Assembly: GCA_900489925.1 (NCBI GenBank)
Contig: UEHQ01000009.1
Span: 312,598 to 376,597 of the forward strand
Origin: Hyphomicrobiales bacterium
Lineage (GTDB): Bacteria; Pseudomonadota; Alphaproteobacteria; Rhizobiales; Rhizobiaceae
Reading direction: 5' to 3'
DNA length: 64,000 nt
The position numbers were made by a program, and so were the translations under genes. Numbering within the stretch: the first letter of the stretch is position 1; each line of letters opens with the position of its first letter. The notes beneath the pieces were generated by a model. The model did not search any database. It saw only the letters and a program-made list of their open reading frames with translations, and was not told the DNA's origin. Positions 1-10,500 of this stretch are shown piece after piece.

Positions 1-179
1 CAACGGGCAAGGACGCCGCTCGCGGCAAGGGAACGCTGGTCAGTCTTCATGGCATGAGCTGGGCCGAGAAAGCGCTCGCGGAGCACGTGCACCAGGCTGA
101 AACCCTCCTGGCCCCGTTTGGTGAACGAGCTGCCGTGCTTAAGGATGCTGCGCGGTTCATTGCCGAGCGCAGCAGCTAA
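1..179 (+). CDS. Polyprenyl synthetase (farnesyl/geranyl diphosphate synthase type), C-terminal end only
   Basis: Open from the left edge (frame 3, first full codon at base 3) to a TAA at 177-179, giving 59 residues. The segment GKDAARGKGTLVSLHG followed by an alanine-rich helix matches the C-terminal end of trans-prenyl diphosphate synthases of the IspA class, which condense isopentenyl diphosphate onto allylic diphosphates. The aspartate-rich catalytic motifs lie outside the window, so chain length cannot be judged. ispG of the same isoprenoid pathway is encoded about 770 bases downstream on the other strand. A different polyprenyl synthase of the family is possible. Confidence 0.7.
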   Translation, partial: TGKDAARGKGTLVSLHGMSWAEKALAEHVHQAETLLAPFGERAAVLKDAARFIAERSS

Positions 180-283
180 AAAGCGTCACCGCGACAATAT
201 TCCGGCAGCAGTCGGATAAGCCCGAGCATAAGCTGAATTTCGACGTCGTGCGTTCATCTTTGCCGACGGAAGAAGAGACGACA

Positions 284-925
284 ATGCACGACACCCTGAG
301 CTACCTGCCGCAGATCGTTCCCGCCTACATCGCCTATCTGATCGCCGTCATCAGCCCCGGCCCCGCCATCATGGCGATCGTATCGACATCGATGACGCAT
401 GGCCGAAGGGCGGGCATGACCATCTCGCTCGGGATCTTCGCCGGCTCATTTACCTGGGCATGCGCAGCCGCTCTCGGCCTGGCAACGATCCTGCAGACCT
501 ATGCGATCGCATTGGAGATCCTCAAGGTCTTCGGCGGCATTTATCTGCTTTATCTTGCCTACAAGGCCTTCAAGGCTGTGCGGTCCAACGGCGACTTGCC
601 TCAGACCGTCGAACAGAAGGCGACCCTGTCGACGCGCGCACTGCTGCTGCGTGGCTACGGCATTCACGTGACCAATCCGAAAGCGATATTCGCGTGGCTG
701 GCAATCATCGCGCTCGGCATGCCGCAGGGCGCTCCGCCATCCGTCGCTGCGCTGATCATCAGCGTCTGCATGGCAACGGGTTTCACCGTCTTCATGGGCT
801 ATGCGTTGCTGTTTTCGACGCCGCACGCCCTCAAGGTTTACCGGAGCATTCGCCGCTGGATCGAAGGCGCCATGGCCGCCTTCTATTGCTTTGCGGGCCT
901 GAAGCTCCTGACAAGCCGCATCTGA
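284..925 (+). CDS. LysE/RhtB family amino acid exporter
   Basis: A 213-residue inner-membrane protein with the LysE family N-terminal pattern, AYLIAVISPGPAIMAIV around residues 15-31, and about six hydrophobic segments. The later VTNPKAIFAWLAI segment is also typical of the family, whose members export amino acids and related metabolites. I chose the ATG at 284 because a GAAGAGA ribosome-binding-like stretch lies just upstream; a GTG at 248 in the same frame would add 12 polar residues unlike the family. It is a single gene, convergent with ispG with 18 bases between stops. The substrate cannot be told from sequence. Confidence 0.88.
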   Translation: MHDTLSYLPQIVPAYIAYLIAVISPGPAIMAIVSTSMTHGRRAGMTISLGIFAGSFTWACAAALGLATILQTYAIALEILKVFGGIYLLYLAYKAFKAVRSNGDLPQTVEQKATLSTRALLLRGYGIHVTNPKAIFAWLAIIALGMPQGAPPSVAALIISVCMATGFTVFMGYALLFSTPHALKVYRSIRRWIEGAMAAFYCFAGLKLLTSRI

Positions 926-943
926 GGTCGAGGGCGGTGCGGA

Positions 944-2197
<1,254 letters not shown>

Positions 2198-2292
2198 GAA
2201 GAGCTCTTTGAACGCTTATTTCGTGCCTTTCAGGTGGATCATGCCCGCCCGCTTGTCAACCGCCCAGCCCTTCACTTTGTTTGGCAGCGGCG

Positions 2293-3486
2293 CTAGTGGC
2301 CGCCACCGGAAATGCCATCTGCATAGCGCGCCAGATTGGAGAGCAGCAGCACGATGATCAGAAGCATCGGCAGCACCATGAACACCACGCTGAAGCCAAT
2401 GTGCTCGGCGACAAAGCCGATGGCCGACGGCGCCACCAGCATGCCGGAATAGCCCATGGTGGTAACGACGGAGAGGCCTATGCCAGCTTTCAGGTGCGGA
2501 ATGTTGCCCGCAGCGGAGAAGGCGATCGGCACCATGTTCGAAATGCCGATACCGCACAGCGCGAAGCCGAGGATGGCAATTTCCGCATTCGGCGCGAAGG
2601 CGGCAAGCAGCATGCCGGATATCGCAAACAAGGTGCAGATCCGCAACGTCTTGACCCCGCCCAACCGATCGCGAACGAGATCGCCGCCGAAACGCATCGT
2701 CGCCATGGTCAGCGAAAACGCCGCGAAGCCGAAGCCGGAGAGTGCAACGGATGCGCCGAGTTCCTGGCGGAGGTAAAGCGCACCCCAGTCCAGCACCGCA
2801 CCTTCGGGAATCATGGAAAACAGCGCCACGAGACCGAGAAGCCATGGCAGCGGCACCATCGGCAGCCGCGTCTTTTCCTTTTTCGTGTCGGGATGAGGCT
2901 GGTCGACAAGAATGATGCGCCAGGCGATGCCGATGACGATCGCTGCGAGTAGGGTGGCGATCTGCGCATGCACGAGGACGCCGGCCTTGGCGATCAGCAA
3001 GCCACCGAGGCTGGCGCCGATCAGTCCGCCAAGGCTCCAGAAAGCATGACACGAGGACATGATCGCTCGCCGCATGGATTGCTCGACGGCAACGGCGTTC
3101 GCGTTCATCGCCACGTCCATCGCGCCCATGAAGCCACCGAAGAGGAAGATCGAGATCGCCGCGGTCGGGATGTTCGGTGACAGCGTTAGCGTCAGGAGGC
3201 TTGGCAGCAGACCGAGCGCCGCGACCTGGACAACACGTCGTGACCCGAAGCGAGCGATCTGCGTCCCTGCAATCGGCATAAGCGTCAGAGACCCGACACC
3301 CAAGACCAGAATCATCAGGCCCAGCTGAAACTTGCTCAGTTGCAGCCGCTCCGCGAATTCAGGAATTTTCGGCGCCCAGCAACCGACCATGAAGCCGTTC
3401 ATCAGGAAGAGCAGCGACACAGCCGCCCTGCTCTTGGTTAGGAAGCCGCTCTTGGCGACCGGTATTGTCTTCACATGATTATCCAT
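2293..3486 (-). CDS. MFS transporter (YbjJ-like)
   Basis: A 397-residue protein with about twelve hydrophobic helices and the MFS pattern GTQIARFGSRRVV after the second helix. The N-terminus, NGFMVGCWAPKIPEFAERL, resembles the YbjJ-like group of bacterial MFS proteins of unknown substrate. I place the start at the ATG at 3486, preceded by GGGAAGAG; an upstream in-frame start would add 10 residues. It lies 57 bases downstream of a DeoR-type regulator on the same strand, so the pair probably forms one transcription unit and the regulator may respond to this transporter's substrate. That link is inference. Confidence 0.85.
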   Translation of the reverse strand: MDNHVKTIPVAKSGFLTKSRAAVSLLFLMNGFMVGCWAPKIPEFAERLQLSKFQLGLMILVLGVGSLTLMPIAGTQIARFGSRRVVQVAALGLLPSLLTLTLSPNIPTAAISIFLFGGFMGAMDVAMNANAVAVEQSMRRAIMSSCHAFWSLGGLIGASLGGLLIAKAGVLVHAQIATLLAAIVIGIAWRIILVDQPHPDTKKEKTRLPMVPLPWLLGLVALFSMIPEGAVLDWGALYLRQELGASVALSGFGFAAFSLTMATMRFGGDLVRDRLGGVKTLRICTLFAISGMLLAAFAPNAEIAILGFALCGIGISNMVPIAFSAAGNIPHLKAGIGLSVVTTMGYSGMLVAPSAIGFVAEHIGFSVVFMVLPMLLIIVLLLSNLARYADGISGGGH

Positions 3487-3543
3487 GTCTCTTCCCAATA
3501 TGCCTTGGCGCTGCACTCCCGCATGCGCCGGATTTAATAATGT

Positions 3544-4326
3544 CTATGCTGCCTGGTCGGCGACGATCGTCTTGCAGCCAAGATCACGATACTGCGCCAG
3601 CATGGCCTCATCGGCGTCGCGCTCGACCACGAGGCATTGGCATTGCGACGCAGCAACCACACCATGAGGCGCAGCCGTGCCGAATTTGTCGGACGTCGCG
3701 GCGACAAGAACATGTCTGCTTCGCAATGCGGCGAAGCGCTTGAACTCGGCATCCTCGAACCCGAAGACGGTCACCCCGGCGGCGAGATCAACGCCGCAAG
3801 CACCGAGAATGCAAAGATCCGGCGACAGGGACTCCATATCGCGCATTGCTTTCGCGCCGATTGCACCGCCAACCTGCCGATCAATAAGACCGCCGATCAG
3901 GATCACTTGCACCGCCGCCTTCTCGATAAGCGCGGCGGCAATCGCTGGTGCATTCGTCACGGCTGTCAGCGCCATATCGATGGGCAACGCGGTCGCAATG
4001 GCAAGGTTCGTACTCCCCGCATCGAAAAACACCGTCGATCCAGGCACGAGTTGCGATACGGCGGCGGCGGCCAGGGACTGCTTGCGATCCCACGCGGTAC
4101 CGGCTCGATGATTGAGACTGCCGCCCGCGGGCGAGATCGGAAGAGCACCACCATAGACACGCTCGCACAGACCTGCGGCAGCCATTTCGCGCAGATCGCG
4201 ACGAACGGTATCTTCGGAAACGCCGAACTCCGCCGCAAGCTCGGCCGCCAAGACCCGACCATGGGTTTGCAGCTTGCGCGAGATCGCGCTTTGCCGCTCC
4301 TGCAGAAGAAGATCGTTCATGTTCAT
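3544..4326 (-). CDS. DeoR/GlpR family transcriptional regulator
   Basis: A 260-residue regulator. The N-terminal winged helix-turn-helix (residues about 5-60) contains VLAAELAAEFGVSEDTVRRD, the standard DeoR recognition helix region. The C-terminal DeoRC sugar-phosphate sensor follows, with VFFDAGSTNLAIA near residue 98 and ILGACGVDLAAGVT further on. ATGs at 4326 and 4320 are both possible; further upstream starts give a non-conserved extension. It is divergent from the amino acid ABC transporter operon and upstream of the MFS gene on its own strand. The ligand is presumably a phosphorylated sugar or polyol, but this is not shown. Confidence 0.88.
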   Translation of the reverse strand: MNMNDLLLQERQSAISRKLQTHGRVLAAELAAEFGVSEDTVRRDLREMAAAGLCERVYGGALPISPAGGSLNHRAGTAWDRKQSLAAAAVSQLVPGSTVFFDAGSTNLAIATALPIDMALTAVTNAPAIAAALIEKAAVQVILIGGLIDRQVGGAIGAKAMRDMESLSPDLCILGACGVDLAAGVTVFGFEDAEFKRFAALRSRHVLVAATSDKFGTAAPHGVVAASQCQCLVVERDADEAMLAQYRDLGCKTIVADQAA

Positions 4327-4386
4327 GCCGGTTTTCGTCGCATTAGGGGTAAATCGGTAAAAACACGCATAAACCGATACGAACAC

Positions 4387-4430
4387 GCAAACAAGTGGGC
4401 ACGATCAGCGCTTACTTCACAATGTGAAAC
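4387..4430. promoter_or_regulatory. Candidate operator: TTCAC-AAT-GTGAA palindrome in the divergent promoter region
   Basis: The 239-base gap between the DeoR gene and the ABC operon holds a perfect inverted repeat, TTCAC (4416-4420) and GTGAA (4424-4428) around AAT. Just before it lie two copies of AACACGCA (about 4363 and 4382). These are visible in the sequence; assigning them to the DeoR regulator is inference. Confidence 0.35.
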
Positions 4431-4481
4431 ACGGCACGCCAGATTCGTGATAAATGAGAAAAATATTCGCAACTGCCGATT

Positions 4482-4530
4482 TTTTCTGCAGTTTTCTACG
4501 CATCCCGGCATGCGCTTTTCTGCGATTTTC
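4482..4530. promoter_or_regulatory. Paired direct repeats upstream of the amino acid ABC operon
   Basis: TTTTCTGCAGTTTTC (4482-4496) and TTTTCTGCGATTTTC (4516-4530) are near-identical 15-mers, 34 bases centre to centre or about three helical turns. They lie 36-84 bases before the solute-binding protein start. This spacing is typical of a regulator binding as two dimers on one face, but the regulator is unknown. Confidence 0.4.
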
Positions 4531-4565
4531 CACCTATCGACACATCTGGTGAATTGGATAGAAAA

Positions 4566-5339
4566 ATGAACCTCCTGAAGACCCTCGCCACCGCCGCATT
4601 GATCCAGGCCGCAGTCCTGATGCCGGCGCTCGCTGGCGAAAACCTCTCCGCCATCAAGTCCGCAGGCGTTCTGAAGATCGGCACCGAAGGGACCTATGCG
4701 CCATTCACCTATCATGACGACAGCGGCAAGCTGGTCGGCTTCGATGTCGAGATTGGTGAAGCCGTTGCCGCCAAACTCGGGGTCAAGGCCGAATTCGTGG
4801 AAGGCAAGTGGGATGGCCTGATCGCCGGCATCGACGCAAAACGCTACGATACCGTGATCAATCAGGTTGGCATCACCGACGCGCGCAAGCAGAAGTACGA
4901 CTTCTCCGAGCCCTACATCGCCTCGAAGGCGGTGCTCATCGTTCGCGAAGGCGACGACAGCATCAAGACCTTCGCCGACCTCAAAGGCAAGAAGTCGGCG
5001 CAGTCGCTGACCAGCAACTTCGGCAAGCTGGCGGAAAAGTCCGGCGCGGAACTTGTCGGTACGGATGGCTTTGATCAGTCGATCCAGCTGGTGCTGACGA
5101 AGCGCGCCGATGCCACCATCAACGACAGCCTCTCCTTCCTCGACTTCAAGAAGCACAAGCCCGACGCGCCGGTAAAGATCGTCGCCCAGGAAGAAAACGC
5201 TGATTACTCCGGCATCATCATCCGGAAGGGCGAGCCGGAACTTCTCGAGGCGATCAACAAGGCGCTGACCGAGATCAAGGCTGACGGTACCTACAAGAAG
5301 ATCTCCGACAAGTACTTCGGCCAGGACGTCTCGAAGTAA
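4566..5339 (+). CDS. Amino acid ABC transporter substrate-binding protein (cystine/TcyJ-like)
   Basis: A 257-residue periplasmic binding protein. It has a short signal peptide (residues 1-23, ending near MPALAGE) and the family-3 solute-binding fold. GTYAPFTYHDDSGKLVGFDV and KWDGLIAGIDAKRYDTVINQV closely follow the E. coli cystine-binding protein FliY/TcyJ. The ATG at 4566 gives a clean signal peptide; a TTG at 4554 adds four residues. It is the first gene of a three-gene importer (binding protein, permease, ATPase). Cystine is the best guess from the motif pattern, but another polar amino acid is possible. Confidence 0.88.
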   Translation: MNLLKTLATAALIQAAVLMPALAGENLSAIKSAGVLKIGTEGTYAPFTYHDDSGKLVGFDVEIGEAVAAKLGVKAEFVEGKWDGLIAGIDAKRYDTVINQVGITDARKQKYDFSEPYIASKAVLIVREGDDSIKTFADLKGKKSAQSLTSNFGKLAEKSGAELVGTDGFDQSIQLVLTKRADATINDSLSFLDFKKHKPDAPVKIVAQEENADYSGIIIRKGEPELLEAINKALTEIKADGTYKKISDKYFGQDVSK

Positions 5340-5395
5340 CGGGTCATTGGCGGAGTTTCCCGCCGCCTCTACATCCTCTATATGTGCCTTTGAAA

Positions 5396-5421
5396 GCGTT
5401 CAGCGAAATCTCGCTGGACGC
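5396..5421 (+). terminator. Intercistronic hairpin between binding protein and permease
   Basis: GCGTTCAGCGA (5396-5406), loop AATC, then TCGCTGGACGC (5411-5421) forms an 11-pair stem with one G-U pair, followed by CTCTTTCTTT. It probably stabilises the upstream message or partly terminates it, giving more binding protein than permease. This is inference from structure. Confidence 0.5.
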
Positions 5422-5444
5422 CTCTTTCTTTGAGGAACACGCCC

Positions 5445-6125
5445 GTGCCGCACTGGCTTCAATTGATGGCGGATTCGCTCGTGCCCCTTCTGTGGGCCGG
5501 GCTGATCTTCACCATTCCGCTGACATTGTTGTCATTCACCTTCGGTCTCATCCTGGGGCTGATAACAGCCATATCGCGCCTGTTTGGTGCGGCGCCCATC
5601 GTGGCAATCGCGCGTTTTTATGTCTGGGTCATTCGCGGCACACCGCTTCTGGTCCAGCTCTTCGTCATTTTCTACGGCTTGCCCAGCATCGGCATCCTGC
5701 TTGATGCTTTCCCGGCCGCCCTCATCGGCTTTACGCTCAACATCGGCGCCTACAGCTCAGAAATCATTCGTGCCGTCATCTCCTCGGTGCCCAAGGGCCA
5801 GTGGGAAGCCGCCTATTCGATCGGTATGAGCTGGCGGCAGGCGATGAGCCGCACCATCCTGCCGCAGGCCGGCCGCGTTGCCGTTCCGCCGCTGTCGAAC
5901 ACCTTCATTTCGCTGGTCAAGGATACGTCGCTCGCAGCCGCCATCACCGTGCCGGAGCTGTTTCAGGCCGCGCAACGTATCGTCGCGACCACCTACGAGC
6001 CTCTCATCCTCTATATCGAGGCTGCACTGATCTATCTGGCTCTGAGCTCGGTCCTATCGGCCCTGCAGGTCCGGCTGGAGCGTCGCTTCGCCCGCTATGG
6101 CGGCATGTTGGAGGCCAACGCATGA
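5445..6125 (+). CDS. Amino acid ABC transporter permease (TcyL/YecS-like)
   Basis: A 226-residue inner-membrane permease of the His/Glu/Gln/Arg/opine family. It has about five transmembrane helices and the EAA-loop region QWEAAYSIGMSWRQAMSRTI around residues 125-145, which docks on the ATPase. The GTG at 5445 has GAGGA eight bases upstream (5432-5436). A TTG at 5430 would add five residues but would itself overlap that ribosome-binding site. Its stop overlaps the ATPase start as ATGA, implying translational coupling. Confidence 0.88.
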   Translation: MPHWLQLMADSLVPLLWAGLIFTIPLTLLSFTFGLILGLITAISRLFGAAPIVAIARFYVWVIRGTPLLVQLFVIFYGLPSIGILLDAFPAALIGFTLNIGAYSSEIIRAVISSVPKGQWEAAYSIGMSWRQAMSRTILPQAGRVAVPPLSNTFISLVKDTSLAAAITVPELFQAAQRIVATTYEPLILYIEAALIYLALSSVLSALQVRLERRFARYGGMLEANA

Positions 6126-6883
6126 TCGAGCTGTCCCAAATCGAAAAGCGTTTCGGCGACGCGGTCATCCTGAAGGATATCAGCATCCGCATTCCGGAAG
6201 GCAGTGTCACCGCCTTGGTCGGTCCATCGGGTGGCGGCAAGAGCACGCTGTTGCGTTGCATCAACCTGCTTGAAATCCCGACCGCCGGCACGATCCAACT
6301 CGGCGAGGAAACGCTGACCTTCAAGCCGGGTCAAAAGACGAGCTGGCAGGCAATTCAGAAGATCCGCCGACAGACCGGGATGGTGTTTCAGAACTTTCAG
6401 CTCTTTCCGCACCAGACCGCGATCGAAAACGTCATGGAGAGTCTGGTTACGGTTCTGAAATGGCCGAAGCAGAAGGCCCACGACCGCGCGATGGAACTGC
6501 TGACCAAGGTCGGCATGGCTCACAAGGCTGATGCTTGGCCGTCAACGCTTTCCGGCGGGCAGCAACAGCGCGTGGCAATCGCCCGCGCCCTTGCTCCGTC
6601 GCCGCGCGTGCTGCTTTGCGACGAGCCGACATCGGCACTCGATCCTGAACTCTCCGCCGAAGTCGTGGATGTGCTTGGCCGTCTGGCCAGTGAGGGAACG
6701 ACAATGGTGATGGCAACCCACGACCTGAGGCTCGCCTCGAAGATCGCCAATGACGTCGTCTTCCTGGAGGCAGGAAGCGTGGTCGAAACCGGCAGCGCTA
6801 GGAGCATCTTTACCGCGCCGGAGCGCGAGCGGACCAAGCGCTTCATCTCGACGATCAACGCCGCCCACACCTACGACATATAA
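6122..6883 (+). CDS. Amino acid ABC transporter ATP-binding protein
   Basis: A 253-residue ATPase. Walker A is GPSGGGKST near residue 34, the Q-loop follows in VFQNFQLFPH, the signature is LSGGQQQR, and Walker B is VLLCDEPTSALDP. The H-loop is MATHD. It is a typical polar amino acid transporter ATPase, closing the operon with an ATGA overlap to the permease. A longer in-frame reading beginning at 5801 is an artefact across the permease gene. Confidence 0.93.
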   Translation: MIELSQIEKRFGDAVILKDISIRIPEGSVTALVGPSGGGKSTLLRCINLLEIPTAGTIQLGEETLTFKPGQKTSWQAIQKIRRQTGMVFQNFQLFPHQTAIENVMESLVTVLKWPKQKAHDRAMELLTKVGMAHKADAWPSTLSGGQQQRVAIARALAPSPRVLLCDEPTSALDPELSAEVVDVLGRLASEGTTMVMATHDLRLASKIANDVVFLEAGSVVETGSARSIFTAPERERTKRFISTINAAHTYDI

Positions 6884-6907
6884 GGGTGGGCGGCGGTAGT
6901 CTTCGGT

Positions 6908-7468
6908 TTACGCCGAACGCGCGGCCTTCAGGGCATTGCCCCACCAGATCAATTGATCGAGCTGGTTCTTTGCGGCTTCGACGAGATGCCCATAGTCGTT
7001 CAGGGTCTTGCCATCCTTGAGGATGGAAAGATATTCCGGGAACGAGATGTGGACGCCGGTCTTCACGGAAACCGCGCTCATCTCAACGAAGATCAGCCGC
7101 AACTGCTCGACCGCACGGGCGCCGCCAACGCCGCCGTAGCCGACGAAGGCAACCGGCTTGTGGATGAATTCGCCCAGATCGATCGCGTTCTTGAGAACGG
7201 CGGTGGGAGCATGGTTGTACTCGGCAGCGGTGAAGACATAGCCGTCGAACTCGCGCAGCTTCTTCTTCCAGCGTTCGGCTGTTTCGTTTTCAGCTTCGCT
7301 GGCGCTTGCCTCACCGAGAAAAGACATCGGGTAGTCCAGCAGATCGAGGACTTCGACCTCAAGCTCAGGACGGCTAGCAGCAATCTCGGCAATCCACTTT
7401 GCGGGATGATCGGCGAAACGACCGATGCGCGTGCTTCCAACGATAACGGCAATCTTTAGCTTACTCAT
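6908..7468 (-). CDS. NADPH-dependent FMN reductase-type flavoprotein
   Basis: A 186-residue protein with the flavodoxin-like fold of the NAD(P)H:FMN reductase/ChrR family. The phosphate-binding loop GSTRIGRFADHPAKW is near the N-terminus, EYNHAPTAVLKNAID forms the second flavin contact, and GYGGVGGARAVEQLR is the third conserved loop. I chose the ATG at 7468, with GGAGAAAGAG upstream; the longer reading to 7540 runs across the pyc terminator. Members reduce flavins, quinones, chromate or azo dyes, and the actual substrate is unknown. It stands alone downstream of the pyc terminator. Confidence 0.88.
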   Translation of the reverse strand: MSKLKIAVIVGSTRIGRFADHPAKWIAEIAASRPELEVEVLDLLDYPMSFLGEASASEAENETAERWKKKLREFDGYVFTAAEYNHAPTAVLKNAIDLGEFIHKPVAFVGYGGVGGARAVEQLRLIFVEMSAVSVKTGVHISFPEYLSILKDGKTLNDYGHLVEAAKNQLDQLIWWGNALKAARSA

Positions 7469-7501
7469 ATCCACTCTTTCTCCAATTAAAGACACAAACG
7501 T

Positions 7502-7530
7502 AAAAAGGGGCGACTTCTCAGCCGCCCCTT
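7502..7530 (-). terminator. Intrinsic terminator of pyc
   Basis: On the minus strand AAGGGGCG, a ten-base loop and CGCCCCTT are followed by a run of T (plus-strand A at 7502-7506). It sits 19 bases past the pyc stop, so it insulates the FMN reductase gene downstream. Confidence 0.8.
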
Positions 7531-7548
7531 CAGATATCAAATGATCAA

Positions 7549-10500
7549 TCAGCCAGCGTAAGTGACCAGCAGGTCCTTGGCATCGATCTGGTCGCCGGCC
7601 TTGACGAGAACTTCGGCGATCGTGCCGTCCTTCTCGGCGTGGATCGCCGTTTCCATCTTCATGGCTTCGATGGATACCAGCACGTCGCCAGCGCTGACCG
7701 TCTGGCCGGCCGAGACGAAGGCGCGAGAGATGACACCCGGCATCGGCGCGCCGACATGAGCGGCATTGCCCGGCTCGGCCTTGCGGCGGGCAGCGGCACC
7801 GGTGGCGCCGTGGGCGCGATCCGGAACCTTGATGCGGCGCGGCTGGCCGTTGAGCTCGAAGAACACCGTGACCATGCCCTGGCTGTCGGTGCCGCTCATC
7901 GCCTGGTTGACGATGACGAGCGTCTTGCCCTTTTCGATATCGGCAAACAGCTCCTCGCCGTCACCAAGACCGTAGAAATAGGCAGGCGTCGGCAGGACCG
8001 AGACCGGGCCGTAGGTGTCGGATGCCAGCGCGAAGTCGGTGAAGACCTTCGGATACATCAGGTAGGAGGCAAACTCGAAGTCGTTGACCTCGCGCTCCAG
8101 CTTGGTCTCGATTGTCTTGCGCTCCGCATTGAGATCGGCGTCTTCGAGCAGAGAGCCAGGACGCACCGTATAGGGGGCGTCGCCCTTCAGCGCCTTCTTC
8201 TGCAGTGCTGCCGGCCAGCCAGACGGTGGCTGACCAAGATCGCCCTTCAGCATCGAGACGACGGATTCAGGGAAGGACACGTCCTTGGCCGGATTAACAA
8301 CATCGTCAACCGTCAGGTCCTGGGAGACCATCATCAGCGCCATGTCGCCGACCACCTTGGAAGACGGTGTCACCTTGACGATATCGCCGAACATCTGGTT
8401 GGCATCGGCATAGGCCTGCGCCACCTGGTGCCAGCGGGTCTCGAGACCGAGCGAGCGCGCCTGCTCCTTGAGATTGGTGAACTGGCCGCCCGGCATTTCG
8501 TGCAGATAGACTTCCGAGGCCGGCCCTTTGAGATCGCTTTCGAAGGCCGCGTACTGGTTACGCACCGCTTCCCAATAGAAGGAGATCCGGCGGATCCATT
8601 CCGGATCGAGACCAGGATCACGCTCCGAACCACGCAGTGCCTCGACGATCGAGCCGAGGCAGGGCTGCGAGGTGTTGCCCGACAGTGCGTCCATGGCGGC
8701 ATCGACGGCATCGACGCCGGCGTCGACGGCAGCCAGAACGGTGGCGGCCGCAATGCCCGACGTGTCGTGCGTGTGGAAGTGGATCGGCAGTGAGGTCGCC
8801 TCGCGCAGCGCCTTGAACAGCACCTTGGCAGCGGCCGGCTTCAACAGGCCCGCCATATCCTTCAGCGCGATGATATGCGCGCCGGCCTTTTCCAGCTGGA
8901 CGGCGAGATCCGTGTAATACTTCAGATCATACTTCGGACGCGCCGAGTTCAGGATGTCGCCGGTATAGCAGATCGCCGCTTCGCAAAGCTTGTTCTCTTC
9001 GGCCACCGCATCCATCGACACGCGCATGTTTTCGACCCAGTTCAGGCAGTCGAAGACGCGGAAGAGATCGATACCGCCGGCAGCCGCCTGGCGGACGAAG
9101 TATTTGACGACGTTGTCTGGGTAGTTCTTGTAACCGACGCCGTTGGCGCCGCGCAGCAGCATCTGCAGCAACAGATTCGGCGCCGCCTCGCGCACCTGAG
9201 ACAGGCGCTCCCACGGGTCTTCCGTCAGGAAGCGCATCGAAACGTCGAAAGTGGCGCCGCCCCAGCATTCCAGCGAGAGCAGGTTCGGCAGCGCATGCGC
9301 GTAGGTGCCGGCGATGCGGGCGATATCGTAGGTGCGCATGCGGGTGGCGAGCAACGACTGATGGCCGTCGCGCATCGTGGTATCCGTCATCAGCACGCGC
9401 TTTTCGTTGCGCATCCATTCGCCGAATTTTTTCGGACCCAGCGTGTCGAGCAGCTGCTTGGTGCCATCCTTGATCGTCGTGCCGTTGGTGTAGGGCACGA
9501 CGGGCTCCGCGGCATCCGCGGTCGGACGCGGCCGATCCTTGGCTTCCGGGTGACCGTTGACGGTAACGTCGGCCAGATAGGTCAGGAGCTTCGTCGCGCG
9601 GTCCTGACGCTTGACCTGCTGGAACAGCTCCGGCGTCGTGTCGATGAAGCGGGTGGTGTAGCTGTTATCCTTGAACTTCGGATGCGTGATGATCGCTTCC
9701 AGGAAGGTCAGGTTGGTAGCGACGCCGCGGATGCGGAATTCGCGCAGCGCGCGGTCCATGCGCGAGATCGCCTCCGAAGGGCTCGGCGCCCAGGCCGTGA
9801 CCTTGACCAAGAGAGGATCGTAGTAGCGGGTGATGATGGCGCCCGAATAGGAGGTGCCGCCATCGAGACGAATGCCGAAGCCGGATGCCGAACGATAGGC
9901 GGTGATGCGGCCGTAATCCGGGATGAAGTTGTGCTCCGGATCCTCGGTGGTGATGCGGCACTGCAGGGCATGGCCGTTGAGCTTGATATCGGCCTGTGCG
10001 GGAACGCCCGATTCCGGCGTGCCGATCGCGAAGCCGTCGAGAATATGGATCTGCGCCTTGACGATATCGATGCCGGTGACGACTTCGGTCACCGTGTGCT
10101 CGACCTGGATGCGCGGATTGACTTCGATGAAGTAGAATTTGCCGGTATCGGCATCCATCAGATATTCGACGGTGCCGGCGCCGACATAGCCGGTAGCGGC
10201 TGCGATTTTTAGCGAATAAGCGGCCAGTTCCTGGCGCTGTGCCTCGCTGAGATAAGGCGCGGGCGCGCGCTCGACGACCTTCTGGTTGCGGCGCTGAATT
10301 GAACAGTCGCGCTCGAAAAGATGCACGACATTGCCGTGCGTGTCGCCCAAGATCTGGCTTTCGACGTGGCGGGCGCGCTCGACGAGCTTTTCGAGATAGA
10401 CCTCGTCCTTGCCGAAGGCAGCCATCGCCTCGCGCTTGGCTTCCGTCACCTCGCGGGCAAGGTCCTTCGGATCGCGGATAGCGCGCATGCCGCGACCGCC

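Noticed and set aside
6945..6962. GATCAATTGATC palindrome resembling an FNR-type site
   Set aside because: The spacing does not fit TTGAT-N4-ATCAA, and it is inside the coding sequence of the FMN reductase.
7639..8793. Open frame of 384 codons antisense to pyc; likewise 8875-10212
   Set aside because: Both lie wholly inside pyc on the other strand, have arginine/aspartate-rich compositions typical of mirror frames in GC-rich genes, and show no recognisable domains.
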